Assembly: GCA_964507095.1 (NCBI GenBank)
Contig: CAZDOS010000001.1
Span: 38,279 to 102,278 of the forward strand
Source: RGIG3102 sp964507095
GTDB lineage: Bacteria > Bacillota > Clostridia > Oscillospirales > Ruminococcaceae
Reading direction: 5' to 3'
DNA length: 64,000 bases
The notes under the pieces were generated by a model, which searched no databases, was not told the origin of the DNA, and saw nothing but the letters and a program-made list of their open reading frames with translations. This document shows, one piece after another, positions 8,639-16,707 of the stretch (its first letter is position 1; every line of letters starts with the position of its first letter). A program made the position numbers and the translations under genes.

Positions 8639-9109
8639 ATGGGACACAGAGAATACATGAATGAAGCGCTTGTCCTGGCCCAAAAGGCCATGGACATGGG
8701 GGAAGTCCCGGTTGGCGCTGTCATAGTGAAGAACGGAATAATAATAGGCAGAGGATGGAACACGAAGGAGAGCGAGGGAAAGGCAACTGGACACGCTGAG
8801 ATCATGGCCATCGAGGAAGCCTGCAGAAAAGTCGGGGAGTGGAGACTTGAAGGCTGCACGATGTACGTCAATCTCGAGCCTTGCCCCATGTGTTCCGGGG
8901 CGATTCTTTCCAGCAGGATAGAGACGGTAGTATACTCTCTGATAGACTTCAGGAGCGGAGCACTGGGAGGAAAGATAGATCTCTCAAAGGAATACTCGAA
9001 CCATTCGGTCAACATCCTTTCCGGCATATGCGAGAGCGAGGCCAGAGAGATGATGGACTCATTCTTTGAAAAACTCAGGCAAAAGCCTGCGTTGGATATA
9101 CAGTTTTAA
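8639..9109 (+). CDS. tadA: tRNA-specific adenosine-34 deaminase
   Basis: 156 residues. Converts A34 to inosine in tRNA-Arg(ACG). Zinc-site motifs are intact: HAEIMAIEEAC with the catalytic Glu, and PCPMCSGAIL with the two Cys ligands. The substrate-facing DFRSGALGGKIDL loop is typical of TadA. A GAGGTGA site overlaps the preceding stop, so expression is linked to the CPBP gene upstream. Length matches Firmicutes TadA. Confidence 0.93.
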   Translation: MGHREYMNEALVLAQKAMDMGEVPVGAVIVKNGIIIGRGWNTKESEGKATGHAEIMAIEEACRKVGEWRLEGCTMYVNLEPCPMCSGAILSSRIETVVYSLIDFRSGALGGKIDLSKEYSNHSVNILSGICESEAREMMDSFFEKLRQKPALDIQF

Positions 9110-9124
9110 AGAGGAGAAAGAAAA

Positions 9125-10288
9125 ATGGACATTCATGAACTTGCAAAGAAGTATGAAGACTATATGATCTCCATACGCAGAGAATTCCACATGCATCCGG
9201 AGCTGTCTCTTCAGGAGGAGAGGACCAGCCGGAGGATACAGGAAGAGCTTAAGGCGATGGGCATTCCTTACGAGGTCGTAGGAAACAGGAACGTCGTCGG
9301 AAAGATCGAATTCGGCAACCCCGGAAGGAAGGTGGCCTTCAGAGCAGACATCGACGCTCTGCCGATGCAGGAGGAGATAGAGTCCGAATACAAGTCGACC
9401 GTCCCCGGCGTAATGCACGCATGCGGACACGACGTGCATGCCGCTACCCTCTTGGCTGCCGCCAGGTGCATGATGGATCTGAAGGATGAGCTTTACGGAA
9501 CAGCCTATCTGTGCTTCCAGGTCGCCGAGGAGGTCTCCGGAAGGGGTCCTGAAGAGATAGTCGAGTACCTCGAGAGCATCGGAGGAGTGGACGAAGTGGT
9601 AGGAAACCACATCGCCGGACCTCTGCCTGTCGGAGTGGGAGCAGTAAGGCCTCTGGCTTCAAATGCAGGAAACTGCCAGTGGAGGATCACCGTTCATGGA
9701 AGAGGCGGACACGGCTCAAGGCCTGATCAGTCGATTGATCCTATCAGGCCGGCAGCCCAGATACTGACACGGATAGTCGCCATCCCTGCCAACTACCACA
9801 GCCCGTTCGACACACTGGTAATCAGCCCCTGCATGATCCATGCGGGAACCGCATACAATGTCATTCCTGATGACTGCTACATCGAGGGCAACCTGAGATA
9901 CTTCAAGGTGGAGGATCTGGACAAGGTCCTTGCCCTGATGGGAAAGATCGCCTCCAACACGGCAGAGAACTACGGAGCTACTGCCGAACTGACCAAGATA
10001 GCTTCCTGCCCTCCTGTCGTAAACGACAAGGATGTCACGGACAGATGCATCAAGGCCATGGAGAAGGCCGGACTCAAGGTGGTCATTCCTCAGGATCCGG
10101 GAATGGGAAGTGATGATTTCGCGGTCTACCAGCTCACATATCCGGGGTGCTACGTGAACATCGGAGCAAAGTCCGACAGACCTGACGCTTCACCTGTGCA
10201 TCACAACACGAAATTCTTCCTTGACGAGAAGGGATTCCTTCCGGTAGTGGAATTCTTCGTAAACTACGCAGCAGAGCAGATGAAGTAA
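9125..10288 (+). CDS. M20-family amidohydrolase (aminoacylase/hippurate-hydrolase type)
   Basis: 387 residues, cytosolic zinc amidohydrolase. Motifs: HMHPELSLQEERTS near the N-terminus, MHACGHDVHAATLL (metal ligands), FQVAEEVSGRGPEE, a dimerisation domain with GRGGHGSRPDQSIDPI, and late GSDDFAVY. Members hydrolyse N-acyl amino acids, hippurate or IAA conjugates. A second member with the same plan is at 34761-35933. It follows tadA by 15 bases with GAGGAG, so it is probably the last gene of that operon. Confidence 0.88.
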   Translation: MDIHELAKKYEDYMISIRREFHMHPELSLQEERTSRRIQEELKAMGIPYEVVGNRNVVGKIEFGNPGRKVAFRADIDALPMQEEIESEYKSTVPGVMHACGHDVHAATLLAAARCMMDLKDELYGTAYLCFQVAEEVSGRGPEEIVEYLESIGGVDEVVGNHIAGPLPVGVGAVRPLASNAGNCQWRITVHGRGGHGSRPDQSIDPIRPAAQILTRIVAIPANYHSPFDTLVISPCMIHAGTAYNVIPDDCYIEGNLRYFKVEDLDKVLALMGKIASNTAENYGATAELTKIASCPPVVNDKDVTDRCIKAMEKAGLKVVIPQDPGMGSDDFAVYQLTYPGCYVNIGAKSDRPDASPVHHNTKFFLDEKGFLPVVEFFVNYAAEQMK

Positions 10289-10295
10289 TATATGC

Positions 10296-10332
10296 CAAAA
10301 AAGATCCGCCCGGCAACCCGGGCGGATCGATT
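10296..10332. terminator. Bidirectional terminator between the M20 gene and yqeY
   Basis: Perfect 11-bp stem GATCCGCCCGG / CCGGGCGGATC (10303-10313, 10318-10328) with loop CAAC. Six A before it give a strong T run on the minus strand; the plus-strand side is weaker (GATTTTG). Confidence 0.88.
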
Positions 10333-10342
10333 TTGTGAATTA

Positions 10343-10789
10343 TCAGTTGAAGAATGTGGAAAGGATCTCATTGACCTTCTTGCCGTCAGCCTTGCCTTTG
10401 ACAAGCGGCATGAGCGTCTTCATGATGACACCCTTTTCCTTGCCCGTAGGAGCTTCGATCCCCAGCTGGGAGAGAACGCCCTTGATGGTCTCCCTTATCT
10501 CGTCGTCGGAAAGCTGCTTTGGAAGGAACTCGTTGAGGACGGCGATCTTTGCCGCACACTCTTCCTTAACAGCCTCATATCCTTCAGGAGCAAGCTCCAT
10601 GGTCTCCTTGAGCTGCTTGACTTCCTTTGCGATTACGCCGAAGGCATCCTCGTCGCTGAGTTCACCCTTGTTGTCTATTGCCTTTGACTTGAGTGCGCTC
10701 AGAAGTGCAGAAAGAGCGTCTTTCCTGAGTTTTTCCTTGTTCTTCATGGCAGTCATCATTTCAGTTCTGACTGTATCTATCATTGACAT
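10343..10789 (-). CDS. yqeY: GatB/YqeY domain protein
   Basis: 148-residue all-helical YqeY-family protein, related to the tail domain of GatB that contacts tRNA. Recognisable by the MIDTVRTEMMTAMKNKEKLRKDALSAL opening pattern, KEECAAKIAVLNEFLPKQLS in the middle, and KGVIMKTLMPLVKGKADGKKVNEI at the C-terminus. Precise role unknown; it may bind tRNA or help amidotransferases. An AGAGGTGAG site precedes ATG. Monocistronic between its own start and the terminator at 10296-10332. Confidence 0.92.
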   Translation of the reverse strand: MSMIDTVRTEMMTAMKNKEKLRKDALSALLSALKSKAIDNKGELSDEDAFGVIAKEVKQLKETMELAPEGYEAVKEECAAKIAVLNEFLPKQLSDDEIRETIKGVLSQLGIEAPTGKEKGVIMKTLMPLVKGKADGKKVNEILSTFFN

Positions 10790-10915
10790 TGATCTCTCAC
10801 CTCTTTTGAATTATTCTTTATGTCATAATTGTACACTTCACAGCCTGTCTTGGCAATGAAAAACGGCATGTGTTTGTCGAAGTGGACACAGAAAAAGCCT
10901 TGAAATTGTTCATTA

Positions 10916-10944
10916 TTGACAACCCAAAAGCCTTTTGCTATAAT
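10916..10944 (+). promoter_or_regulatory. Promoter of the T-box-aspS transcript
   Basis: Exact TTGACA (10916-10921), 17-base spacer, exact TATAAT (10939-10944). The transcript would begin near 10951, right at the T-box leader. Confidence 0.88.
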
Positions 10945-10950
10945 TCACTC

Positions 10951-11226
10951 ACGAGCTCTGCAGGAGATATAGGTTCAAACAGAGAGTTGCCGTCAGCGGC
11001 TGTAAGCGGCATTGGATCTGCCTGTCAGGGGAACACTCAGAACTCACTTACAAGAGAGCTACCGCCAGAGGCTGAGAGCGGGCAGTGAGACACGTGACAA
11101 AAACCAACCGGAAAATCAAATATAAAGTGGGCGCCTATGCGCCAATGCGGGTGGCACCGCGGGTTATATATACAGATGACTCGTCCCGGAAATTTTCTTG
11201 AAAGATTTCCCGGGCTTTTTTATTTT
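10951..11226 (+). promoter_or_regulatory. T-box leader controlling aspS, with duplicated stem I distal module
   Basis: The T-box core GGGTGGCACCGCGG lies at 11149-11162. Its TGGC fits a tRNA acceptor end with discriminator G, as in tRNA-Asp. Stem III is GGCGC/GCGCC (about 11129-11142), and the terminator is CCCGGAAAT / ATTTCCCGGG at about 11184-11213, followed by T7. The stem I AG-bulge/distal-loop signature occurs twice, at 10981-11009 and 11053-11081 (23 of 29 bases identical, 72 bases apart). An Asp codon follows each: GAT at 11015-11017 and GAC at 11089-11091. Uncharged tRNA-Asp would favour antitermination and aspS expression. Confidence 0.88.
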
Positions 11227-11283
11227 CTGCGGTTTTCTTGTGTATGTCGGCCGCAGGGAAAGATCACTGAAAGGGGAAAGATT

Positions 11284-13017
11284 ATGCTGAGAACACACAC
11301 ATGTAATGAATTGAGAGATGAGCATATCGGCCAGAAGGTAACACTGGCAGGCTGGGTCAACACGATCCGTGACCACGGCGGCGTCATCTTCCTCGACCTG
11401 AGAGACCATTTCGGACTCACACAGGTAGTCATCCATGACGAGAGCATGCTGGACGGCGTCAACAGAGAGACGGTCATCCAGGTCAAGGGTGAAGTAGTAG
11501 CCAGGGACGAGGAAACAGTCAACGAGAAGCTCGAAACAGGCCATGTCGAAGTCATGGTGGAAGAGCTTACGGTGCTCGGACCGAGCAGGAACATGCTTCC
11601 ATTCGAGATCGAAAACTCCAAGAACGTCAGAGAGGATCTGAGACTCAAGTACCGTTATCTGGACCTGAGGAATCCTGAACTGCAGAAGAACATTGTATTC
11701 CGTTCAAAGGTCATCAGCTATCTGAGAAAGCAGATGGAAGCTCTGGGCTTCCTGGAAGTGCAGACGCCTATTCTTACTTCTTCTTCACCTGAAGGAGCAA
11801 GAGACTATCTCGTGCCTTCAAGAAAGCATCCCGGCAAGTTCTACGCTCTGCCTCAGGCTCCGCAGCAGTTCAAGCAGCTGCTGATGGTATCAGGCTTTGA
11901 CAGATACTTCCAGATCGCTCCTTGCTTCCGTGATGAGGATGCAAGAGGAGACAGAAGCCCTGGCGAATTCTACCAGCTGGACTTCGAGATGTCCTTCGCA
12001 ACACAGGAAGACGTCTTTGAAGTTGGTGAGAAGGTACTGTACAACCTGTTCAAGAACTTCTCAGACAAGGAAGTAAGCCCTCGGCCTTTCAGAAGGATCA
12101 AATACGAGGATGCAATGCTTCACTACGGTTCAGACAAGCCTGACCTCAGGAACCCTCTTCTCATAGAGGACCTTACGGACTTCTTCGCTGATGTCGAGTT
12201 TGCTGCCTTCAAGGGCAAGCCGGTAAGAGGAATCGTTGCCCCTGCCGCAGATCAGTCAAGAAAGTTCTTTGAGGATTCACTTGCATATGCATTGTCCATA
12301 GGAATGAAGGGACTCGGCTACCTAACACTCAAGGACGGCGGCTTCAAGGGCCCTATCGACAAGTTCCTTTCACCGGAGCAGAGAGCGAAGCTCATAGAGA
12401 TGCTCGGCATGAAGGACGGCGATGTCGTGTTCTTCATTTCCGACGGAAAGACTGTCGTCGACGGTCTCGCCGGACAGATCAGGACATGGCTCGGAGAAAA
12501 CCTCGGCCTTATCGACAAGAACAAGTTCGAGTTCTGCTACATCCTTGACTTCCCGATGTACGAGCTGAACCCGGATACGCACAAGATCGACTTCACTCAC
12601 AACCCGTTCTCAATGCCTCAGGGAGGTCTCGAGGCTCTCGAGACAATGGATCCTCTGGACATCTATGCCTACCAGTACGATATCGTCTGCAACGGTGTTG
12701 AGCTGTCCAGTGGTGCTGTAAGAAACCACAACCCGGAGATCATGAGGAAGGCGTTTGCCATCGCAGGCTACGGCGAAGAGGAGATCGCCAGAAAATTCGG
12801 CGCTCTGTACACGGCATTTCAGTACGGCGCACCTCCTCACGCAGGCATGGCTCCCGGTATCGACAGAATGGTCATGCTCCTTGCGGAAGAGGATACGATC
12901 AGAGACGTTATCGCATTCCCTCTCAACGGAGCAGCTCAGGATCTCATGATGAACGCTCCGAGCGAAGTTACGGAAGAGCAGCTCGAAGAAGTGCACATCA
13001 GAGTAAGAGAAGTCTGA
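11284..13017 (+). CDS. aspS: Aspartyl-tRNA synthetase
   Basis: 577 residues, class II synthetase that charges tRNA-Asp. An N-terminal OB-fold anticodon domain (GWVNTIRDHGGVIFLDLRD) comes first, then motif 1 around KYRYLDLRNPE. Motif 2 is PQAPQQFKQLLMVSGFDRY followed by PCFRDEDARGDRSPGEF, then the bacterial insertion domain, and motif 3 GMAPGIDRMVMLLAEEDTIRD. Start 11284 is chosen because an AAAGGGGAAAG site precedes it and the protein begins exactly at the OB fold; the frame is open upstream into the T-box. Regulated by the T-box leader. Confidence 0.96.
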   Translation: MLRTHTCNELRDEHIGQKVTLAGWVNTIRDHGGVIFLDLRDHFGLTQVVIHDESMLDGVNRETVIQVKGEVVARDEETVNEKLETGHVEVMVEELTVLGPSRNMLPFEIENSKNVREDLRLKYRYLDLRNPELQKNIVFRSKVISYLRKQMEALGFLEVQTPILTSSSPEGARDYLVPSRKHPGKFYALPQAPQQFKQLLMVSGFDRYFQIAPCFRDEDARGDRSPGEFYQLDFEMSFATQEDVFEVGEKVLYNLFKNFSDKEVSPRPFRRIKYEDAMLHYGSDKPDLRNPLLIEDLTDFFADVEFAAFKGKPVRGIVAPAADQSRKFFEDSLAYALSIGMKGLGYLTLKDGGFKGPIDKFLSPEQRAKLIEMLGMKDGDVVFFISDGKTVVDGLAGQIRTWLGENLGLIDKNKFEFCYILDFPMYELNPDTHKIDFTHNPFSMPQGGLEALETMDPLDIYAYQYDIVCNGVELSSGAVRNHNPEIMRKAFAIAGYGEEEIARKFGALYTAFQYGAPPHAGMAPGIDRMVMLLAEEDTIRDVIAFPLNGAAQDLMMNAPSEVTEEQLEEVHIRVREV

Positions 13018-13062
13018 TGAATGAGCCCAGAAGGGCAACAATGACAGAAATACAAAGAACAA

Positions 13063-13094
13063 CAGGAGCCGTCAAAGGCTCCTGTTTCTTCTTA
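13063..13094 (+). terminator. Terminator after aspS
   Basis: 8-bp stem CAGGAGCC / GGCTCCTG (13063-13070, 13077-13084) followed by TTTCTTCTT. Confidence 0.8.
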
Positions 13095-13100
13095 ATGAAA

Positions 13101-13123
13101 GATCCGCCCTTTACGGGCGGATC
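13101..13123 (-). terminator. Hairpin downstream of tRNA-Ser
   Basis: 9-bp stem GATCCGCCC / GGGCGGATC (13101-13109, 13115-13123), just 3' of the minus-strand tRNA. The T run is short (CTTTCATT), so it may act in termination or merely protect the 3' end. Confidence 0.5.
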
Positions 13124-13126
13124 TGC

Positions 13127-13215
13127 TGGCGGAAACGGTGGGATTCGAACCCACGTGCCCTAACGGACAACTTGATTTCGAGTCAAGCTCGTTACGACCA
13201 CTTCGATACGTTTCC
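13127..13215 (-). tRNA. tRNA-Ser(CGA), reads UCG
   Basis: 89-base tRNA on the minus strand. The acceptor stem GGAAACG pairs with CGTTTCC, followed by discriminator G and an encoded CCA. Anticodon stem CTTGA/TCAAG carries loop CTCGAAA with anticodon CGA. A long variable arm, typical of serine tRNAs, precedes the T arm with GGTTCGAATCC. Confidence 0.95.
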
Positions 13216-13274
13216 GAATTTGTTTTGCCAAATGATTATATCACCACAAAGCGCTTAAATCAACACCGGCGCGG

Positions 13275-13303
13275 TTGAATGAATAGGCAGTCTTTGGTAC
13301 AAT
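13275..13303 (+). promoter_or_regulatory. Promoter of the DUF896-DUF4177 pair
   Basis: TTGAAT (13275-13280), 17-base spacer, TACAAT (13298-13303), 19 bases before ATG. Confidence 0.6.
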
Positions 13304-13322
13304 GGGACAAAAGGAGAATCAC

Positions 13323-13532
13323 ATGAACGATTTGCTTAAAAGGATAAATGAGCTGTATCACAAAAGCAAGACAGTTGGCCTTACCGAGTCTGAAAAGCGG
13401 GAGCAGGCCGCCCTCAGGACAGAATATGTCAAGGGTATAAGGAAGAGCGTGATCAACCAGCTGAACAACATCACCATAGAGGAACCGGACGGTTCTTTCA
13501 ACGTCCTTGCCGACAAGGGCATAGAAGAGTAG
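13323..13532 (+). CDS. DUF896 (YnzC-like) small protein
   Basis: 69 residues. The opening MNDLLKRINELYHKSKTVGL followed by LTESEKREQAALRTEYVKGIR is the DUF896 helix-loop-helix signature. B. subtilis YnzC of this family folds as a two-helix hairpin; its role is unclear. ATG 13323 is chosen because an AAAGGAGAATC site lies immediately upstream and it starts the conserved domain. Followed after 12 bases by the DUF4177 gene. Confidence 0.88.
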   Translation: MNDLLKRINELYHKSKTVGLTESEKREQAALRTEYVKGIRKSVINQLNNITIEEPDGSFNVLADKGIEE

Positions 13533-13544
13533 GAGGGAACAGAA

Positions 13545-13802
13545 ATGTACAATTACGAGTTTGCGTCCGTAAAGATGGGAAAGCCTCTGAGCAACATACT
13601 TAACGAACACAGGCAGCTTATAAGAAGCTACGGCAAGAAGGGCTACAGGTATGTGGGATACTATCCTACGGAGATCAACGAACAGGGAGTCATAGAAAAG
13701 GTCGATCTCATTTTCGAGTTCGTTGACAACACAGCTTCAAAGTTCTCAAAGCAGGCCCGGAGACTTGCCGAAAAGGTGGAGAACGAAAAGACAAAGCCAT
13801 GA
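13545..13802 (+). CDS. DUF4177-like small protein
   Basis: 85 residues. The pattern YNYEFASVKMG, then LIRSYGKKGYRYVGYYPTEINEQGVIEKVDLIFE, resembles the DUF4177 fold in which a short alpha/beta unit ends in a strand reading KIDLIFEK. Function unknown. An AGGAGGG site precedes ATG. Co-transcribed with the DUF896 gene. Confidence 0.65.
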   Translation: MYNYEFASVKMGKPLSNILNEHRQLIRSYGKKGYRYVGYYPTEINEQGVIEKVDLIFEFVDNTASKFSKQARRLAEKVENEKTKP

Positions 13803-13819
13803 GGAAAGGGCGGTCCGTA

Positions 13820-13848
13820 TTGAAAACGGACTGCGTTAATGGTATACT
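13820..13848 (+). promoter_or_regulatory. Promoter of the RidA-family gene
   Basis: TTGAAA (13820-13825), 17-base spacer, TATACT (13843-13848). The -35 lies in the loop of a small inverted repeat (GGTCCGT / ACGGACT). Confidence 0.65.
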
Positions 13849-13910
13849 TTAAAGAGGAAAAATGCGTTGCATCAACGCATGTGAATATATTTTGAAAGGA
13901 ATAGTGCATT

Positions 13911-14294
13911 ATGAAAAAGGTAGTATTCAGTGAGAAGGCTCCTGCAGCAATCGGACCTTACTCACAGGCTATTAAGACAGAAAAGACGATTTACGTATCC
14001 GGTCAGCTCGGACTCGATCCTGCAACAGGCGATTTCCCAGAGGGCGGAATCGAAGCACAGACAAAGCAGAGCCTCACAAACATCAAGAGCATTCTTGAGA
14101 GCGAAGGCTACGAGATGACCGATGTAGTAAAGACAACAGTTCTTCTTAAGGATATAGCTGATTTCGGCGCAATGAACGGTGTTTACGGCACATTCTTCAA
14201 GGAGGGTTCATACCCTGCAAGAAGTGCTTTCCAGGTAGTTGCACTTCCAAAGGGCGGCCTTGTTGAGATCGAGGCAATTGCTTACAAGGCATAA
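13911..14294 (+). CDS. RidA-family enamine/imine deaminase
   Basis: 127 residues, a trimeric YjgF/YER057c/UK114 protein. Deaminates reactive 2-aminoacrylate-type enamines made by PLP dehydratases, so protecting PLP enzymes. Diagnostic motifs: APAAIGPYSQAIK, VSGQLGLDPATG, QTKQSLTNIKSILE, and YPARSAFQVVALPKGGLVEIEA with the substrate-binding Arg. Single-gene transcript with its own promoter and terminator. PLP-type enzymes such as the threonine-aldolase homologue at 50795 occur elsewhere in the window. Confidence 0.93.
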   Translation: MKKVVFSEKAPAAIGPYSQAIKTEKTIYVSGQLGLDPATGDFPEGGIEAQTKQSLTNIKSILESEGYEMTDVVKTTVLLKDIADFGAMNGVYGTFFKEGSYPARSAFQVVALPKGGLVEIEAIAYKA

Positions 14295-14312
14295 TAGTCT
14301 TTCAAAAGGATA

Positions 14313-14338
14313 AAAAAGGTGCTTCGGCACCTTTTTTT
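14313..14338 (+). terminator. Terminator after the RidA-family gene
   Basis: Stem AAAAAGGTGC / GCACCTTTTT around a TTCG tetraloop, then a continuous T run. Confidence 0.9.
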
Positions 14339-14419
14339 GTGCCTTTGGTCATCCTTGACGGTCCAGGGCAGGTAATATATAATCTATTACGATTTTAGAG
14401 GCGTGAGCCGGGGGTAAAG

Positions 14420-15421
14420 ATGCCGAAATACAAGCGGAGCATAATCATTCCCAATCTCAACGGTGAGGGATGGATCAAGGACAGCATAGACAGCTGCATA
14501 TACCAGGATTTCCCGTATCCGTATGAGATAATAATCATAGAAAACGGTTCAAAGGACCGCAGCCTTGAGATAATCGAGGAGTGCGCCACAAGGTTCAAGG
14601 ATTTCACCATCATCAAGAACGAGGTGAACATGGGCTTTGCTCCTGCAGTCAACCAGGGCATCAGGATAGCCGACTGCGAATACGCCGTCATGTTCAACAA
14701 CGATGCCTTTGCCGAGCCCAACTGGCTCAGCGAACTGGTCAGGGTGGCCGATGAGGACCCGACCGTTTTTTCGGTCAGCAGTCTGATGATCCAGCATTTC
14801 CACAGGGATCTCGCGGATGACGCGGGAGACTACGTTCCGCTGTTCGGATGGACCTGCAAGAGAGGCGACGGGCTGTCCATAAACAGATATCAGAAACAGG
14901 AGAGGGTGTTCACTGCCTGCGGAGGAGCCGCGCTGTACAGGAAGAGCATGCTTGATGAGATCGGGCTGTTTGAAGAAAGCTTCTTTGCCTACGGCGAGGA
15001 CGTGGATCTCGGATGGAGAGCAAACAACAGGGGCTACAGGAACATCTATAACCCCAAGGCCGTATGTTACCACATAGCGAGTGCTACGACGGGCGGAAGA
15101 TACAACAGTTTCAAGGCTGAAAAATCCGGGCAGAACACGCTGCTGTTGCTGTACAAGAACATGCCGATCCTCATGTTCATAATCAACTTCCCGTTCATAT
15201 TCCTGGGCTTTATTCCGAAGTATCTCATGTATGTTAAGAACGGATTTGCAAAGGAGCTGTGGAAGGGAACGAAGCAGGGCTTTGCCATGATGAAAGATCT
15301 GGATAAGCCTAAGTTCAGATGGAAAGATCTCGGGAATTACTTCTGGGTAGAGTGGCAGATGTTCATAAACTGCTTTGTGTATATAGACTACAGGATCAAG
15401 AGGGCGCTGGGAATAAAATGA
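14420..15421 (+). CDS. Family 2 glycosyltransferase
   Basis: 333 residues. GT-A domain from residue 1: SIIIPNLNGEGWIKDSIDSC, donor-site VMFNNDAFAEPNW, and a later YGEDVDLGWRANNRGYRN (the ED motif of rhamnosyl/galactosyl transferases). After about residue 230 come one or two hydrophobic segments (MPILMFIINFPFIFLGFIPK) that probably hold it on the membrane. Likely transfers a sugar to a surface glycan or lipid carrier. A GGGGGTAAAG site precedes ATG. It overlaps the next small gene by ATGA. Confidence 0.88.
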   Translation: MPKYKRSIIIPNLNGEGWIKDSIDSCIYQDFPYPYEIIIIENGSKDRSLEIIEECATRFKDFTIIKNEVNMGFAPAVNQGIRIADCEYAVMFNNDAFAEPNWLSELVRVADEDPTVFSVSSLMIQHFHRDLADDAGDYVPLFGWTCKRGDGLSINRYQKQERVFTACGGAALYRKSMLDEIGLFEESFFAYGEDVDLGWRANNRGYRNIYNPKAVCYHIASATTGGRYNSFKAEKSGQNTLLLLYKNMPILMFIINFPFIFLGFIPKYLMYVKNGFAKELWKGTKQGFAMMKDLDKPKFRWKDLGNYFWVEWQMFINCFVYIDYRIKRALGIK

Positions 15422-15627
15422 ACACAGATGTTTTCAAGGCAGTGGCGGTGATGTCACAGAGGTATCCTCACAAGGTCACAAAGCTTGCGATAAGGCGGAG
15501 GGGAAACAAGCATTATCTCTATGCCTATACCGGACCCGTGAACAGAGTCGTGATCGGAAGCTTCTCCACCTTTGATGAGGCGCTTACGGCTCTCAATAAC
15601 GTGAAGAAGCTGCTTAAGGAAGAATAA
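15418..15627 (+). CDS. Small basic protein coupled to the glycosyltransferase
   Basis: 69 residues, not recognised. It starts in the ATGA that ends the glycosyltransferase, so translation is very likely coupled. The sequence is basic in the first half (HKVTKLAIRRRGNKHYLYAY) and ends with a helix ALTALNNVKKLLKEE. A possible beta-beta-alpha unit that could bind nucleic acid or a partner; this is inference only. Followed by a terminator. Confidence 0.7.
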   Translation: MNTDVFKAVAVMSQRYPHKVTKLAIRRRGNKHYLYAYTGPVNRVVIGSFSTFDEALTALNNVKKLLKEE

Positions 15628-15632
15628 AAAGA

Positions 15633-15657
15633 CGGACTGCATCGGCAGTCCGTTTTT
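15633..15657. terminator. Bidirectional terminator
   Basis: 8-bp stem CGGACTGC / GCAGTCCG (15633-15640, 15645-15652), TTTTTG on the plus strand and GTCTTTTTATT on the minus strand. It serves both converging genes. Confidence 0.85.
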
Positions 15658-15663
15658 GTATGC

Positions 15664-16518
15664 TTATTTTCTGACGTCTCCCAGCTTTTCTTTGATCTCC
15701 TGCAGGAACTCATCAAATTCCAGATGCTTCATGTCAGGGAATGCCTTTAGCAGCCTTGCACGGCCGAACCGCTTTCTGGATTCGATCTCAGCCTTGATCC
15801 TTTCAAATCTCGCCTTCTGGTCTCCCTTGATCCGCTCAATCCTGTTGCGCTGGTCTTCTTTCATCTTTTCTATCCTCTCATGGCTTTCAGCTTTTATCTC
15901 CTCAGCCTTTGCGGCATCCGTGAGCCGGCGTCCGCCGAGTTTTTCGGCCATCCTGTCGCTGGCAGAATGTATGAGCTCTGCCTGTCTTGACAGCCATTTA
16001 AGATCCTTGTTAAGATGCGCGATCGTAGCGATCGTAGCGTTTGTGTCGACCGTAAAGGTCATGCCGCACCGCCAGAGAAGGAAGATGCCCAGCTTGTAGG
16101 GCAGAACGCTGATCCAGTACAGTGTCAGAGGCTGAATGATCCTCATCATGAACACGCCGCCGATACCCCACAGAAGGCTGAATTTCAGGCAGATGTATCC
16201 GCCCAGATTGAAGGGCTGGTCGCTGTAGTCCCACCATGATGTATGAAACATTTTCTTGAGGATCCACCCTGCCGTAAGCTCGAGAAGGCTGCATACGGCG
16301 GCCGAGCCCACGAACAGCAGAGCTGCGTTTTCAGTGTACGGGGTGAGGATGAAAATGATGAATATCATTCCAAAGCCGTAGATCGGACAAACCGGACCGT
16401 TCAGGAATCCCCTGTTGACTATCTTGCCCGTGGTGACGGTGCAATAGACAACTTCGGTGCACCAGCCGAGGAACGCATATATGAAAAACATGCATAGATA
16501 GGTATATATGTCGAACAT
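15664..16518 (-). CDS. PF06541-type putative ABC-transporter permease membrane protein
   Basis: 284 residues. The N-terminal two-thirds have about five hydrophobic segments with the family signature FIYAFLGWCTEVVYCTV, then GFLNGPVCPIYGFGM. These are labelled putative ABC permeases (DUF1113) but lack experimental proof. The C-terminal 90 residues form a charged, Arg/Glu-rich helix with repeats such as ERIEKMKEDQRNRIERIKGD, probably a coiled coil in the cytosol. Start 16518 (ATG) fits an AAAGGA site; the longer frame would use TTG. Confidence 0.78.
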   Translation of the reverse strand: MFDIYTYLCMFFIYAFLGWCTEVVYCTVTTGKIVNRGFLNGPVCPIYGFGMIFIIFILTPYTENAALLFVGSAAVCSLLELTAGWILKKMFHTSWWDYSDQPFNLGGYICLKFSLLWGIGGVFMMRIIQPLTLYWISVLPYKLGIFLLWRCGMTFTVDTNATIATIAHLNKDLKWLSRQAELIHSASDRMAEKLGGRRLTDAAKAEEIKAESHERIEKMKEDQRNRIERIKGDQKARFERIKAEIESRKRFGRARLLKAFPDMKHLEFDEFLQEIKEKLGDVRK

Positions 16519-16660
16519 CTCGTTTACAATCCTTTCAGTCTGCAAATTCTATCACTGTAAATGTGACAGATGCTTGAAAACCTCAATTTGAATATATGGA
16601 TATGTCTGACTGCGGATATGCATCCGGTCCAGCAGGCACTTTGATGTCCGGTCACAGATC

Positions 16661-16692
16661 AAAAAAGGGACTGCAGTAAAAACTGCAATCCC
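16661..16692 (-). terminator. Terminator after the Lrp-family gene
   Basis: Stem GGGATTGCAGT / ACTGCAGTCCC on the minus strand (one G-T pair) followed by six T. Confidence 0.85.
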
Positions 16693-16707
16693 TTTATGAT
16701 GTTCTGC

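Noticed and set aside
16546..16707. Intergenic stretch before the PF06541-type gene checked for a small RNA
   Set aside because: No clear hairpin set or promoter-terminator pair apart from the Lrp-gene terminator.
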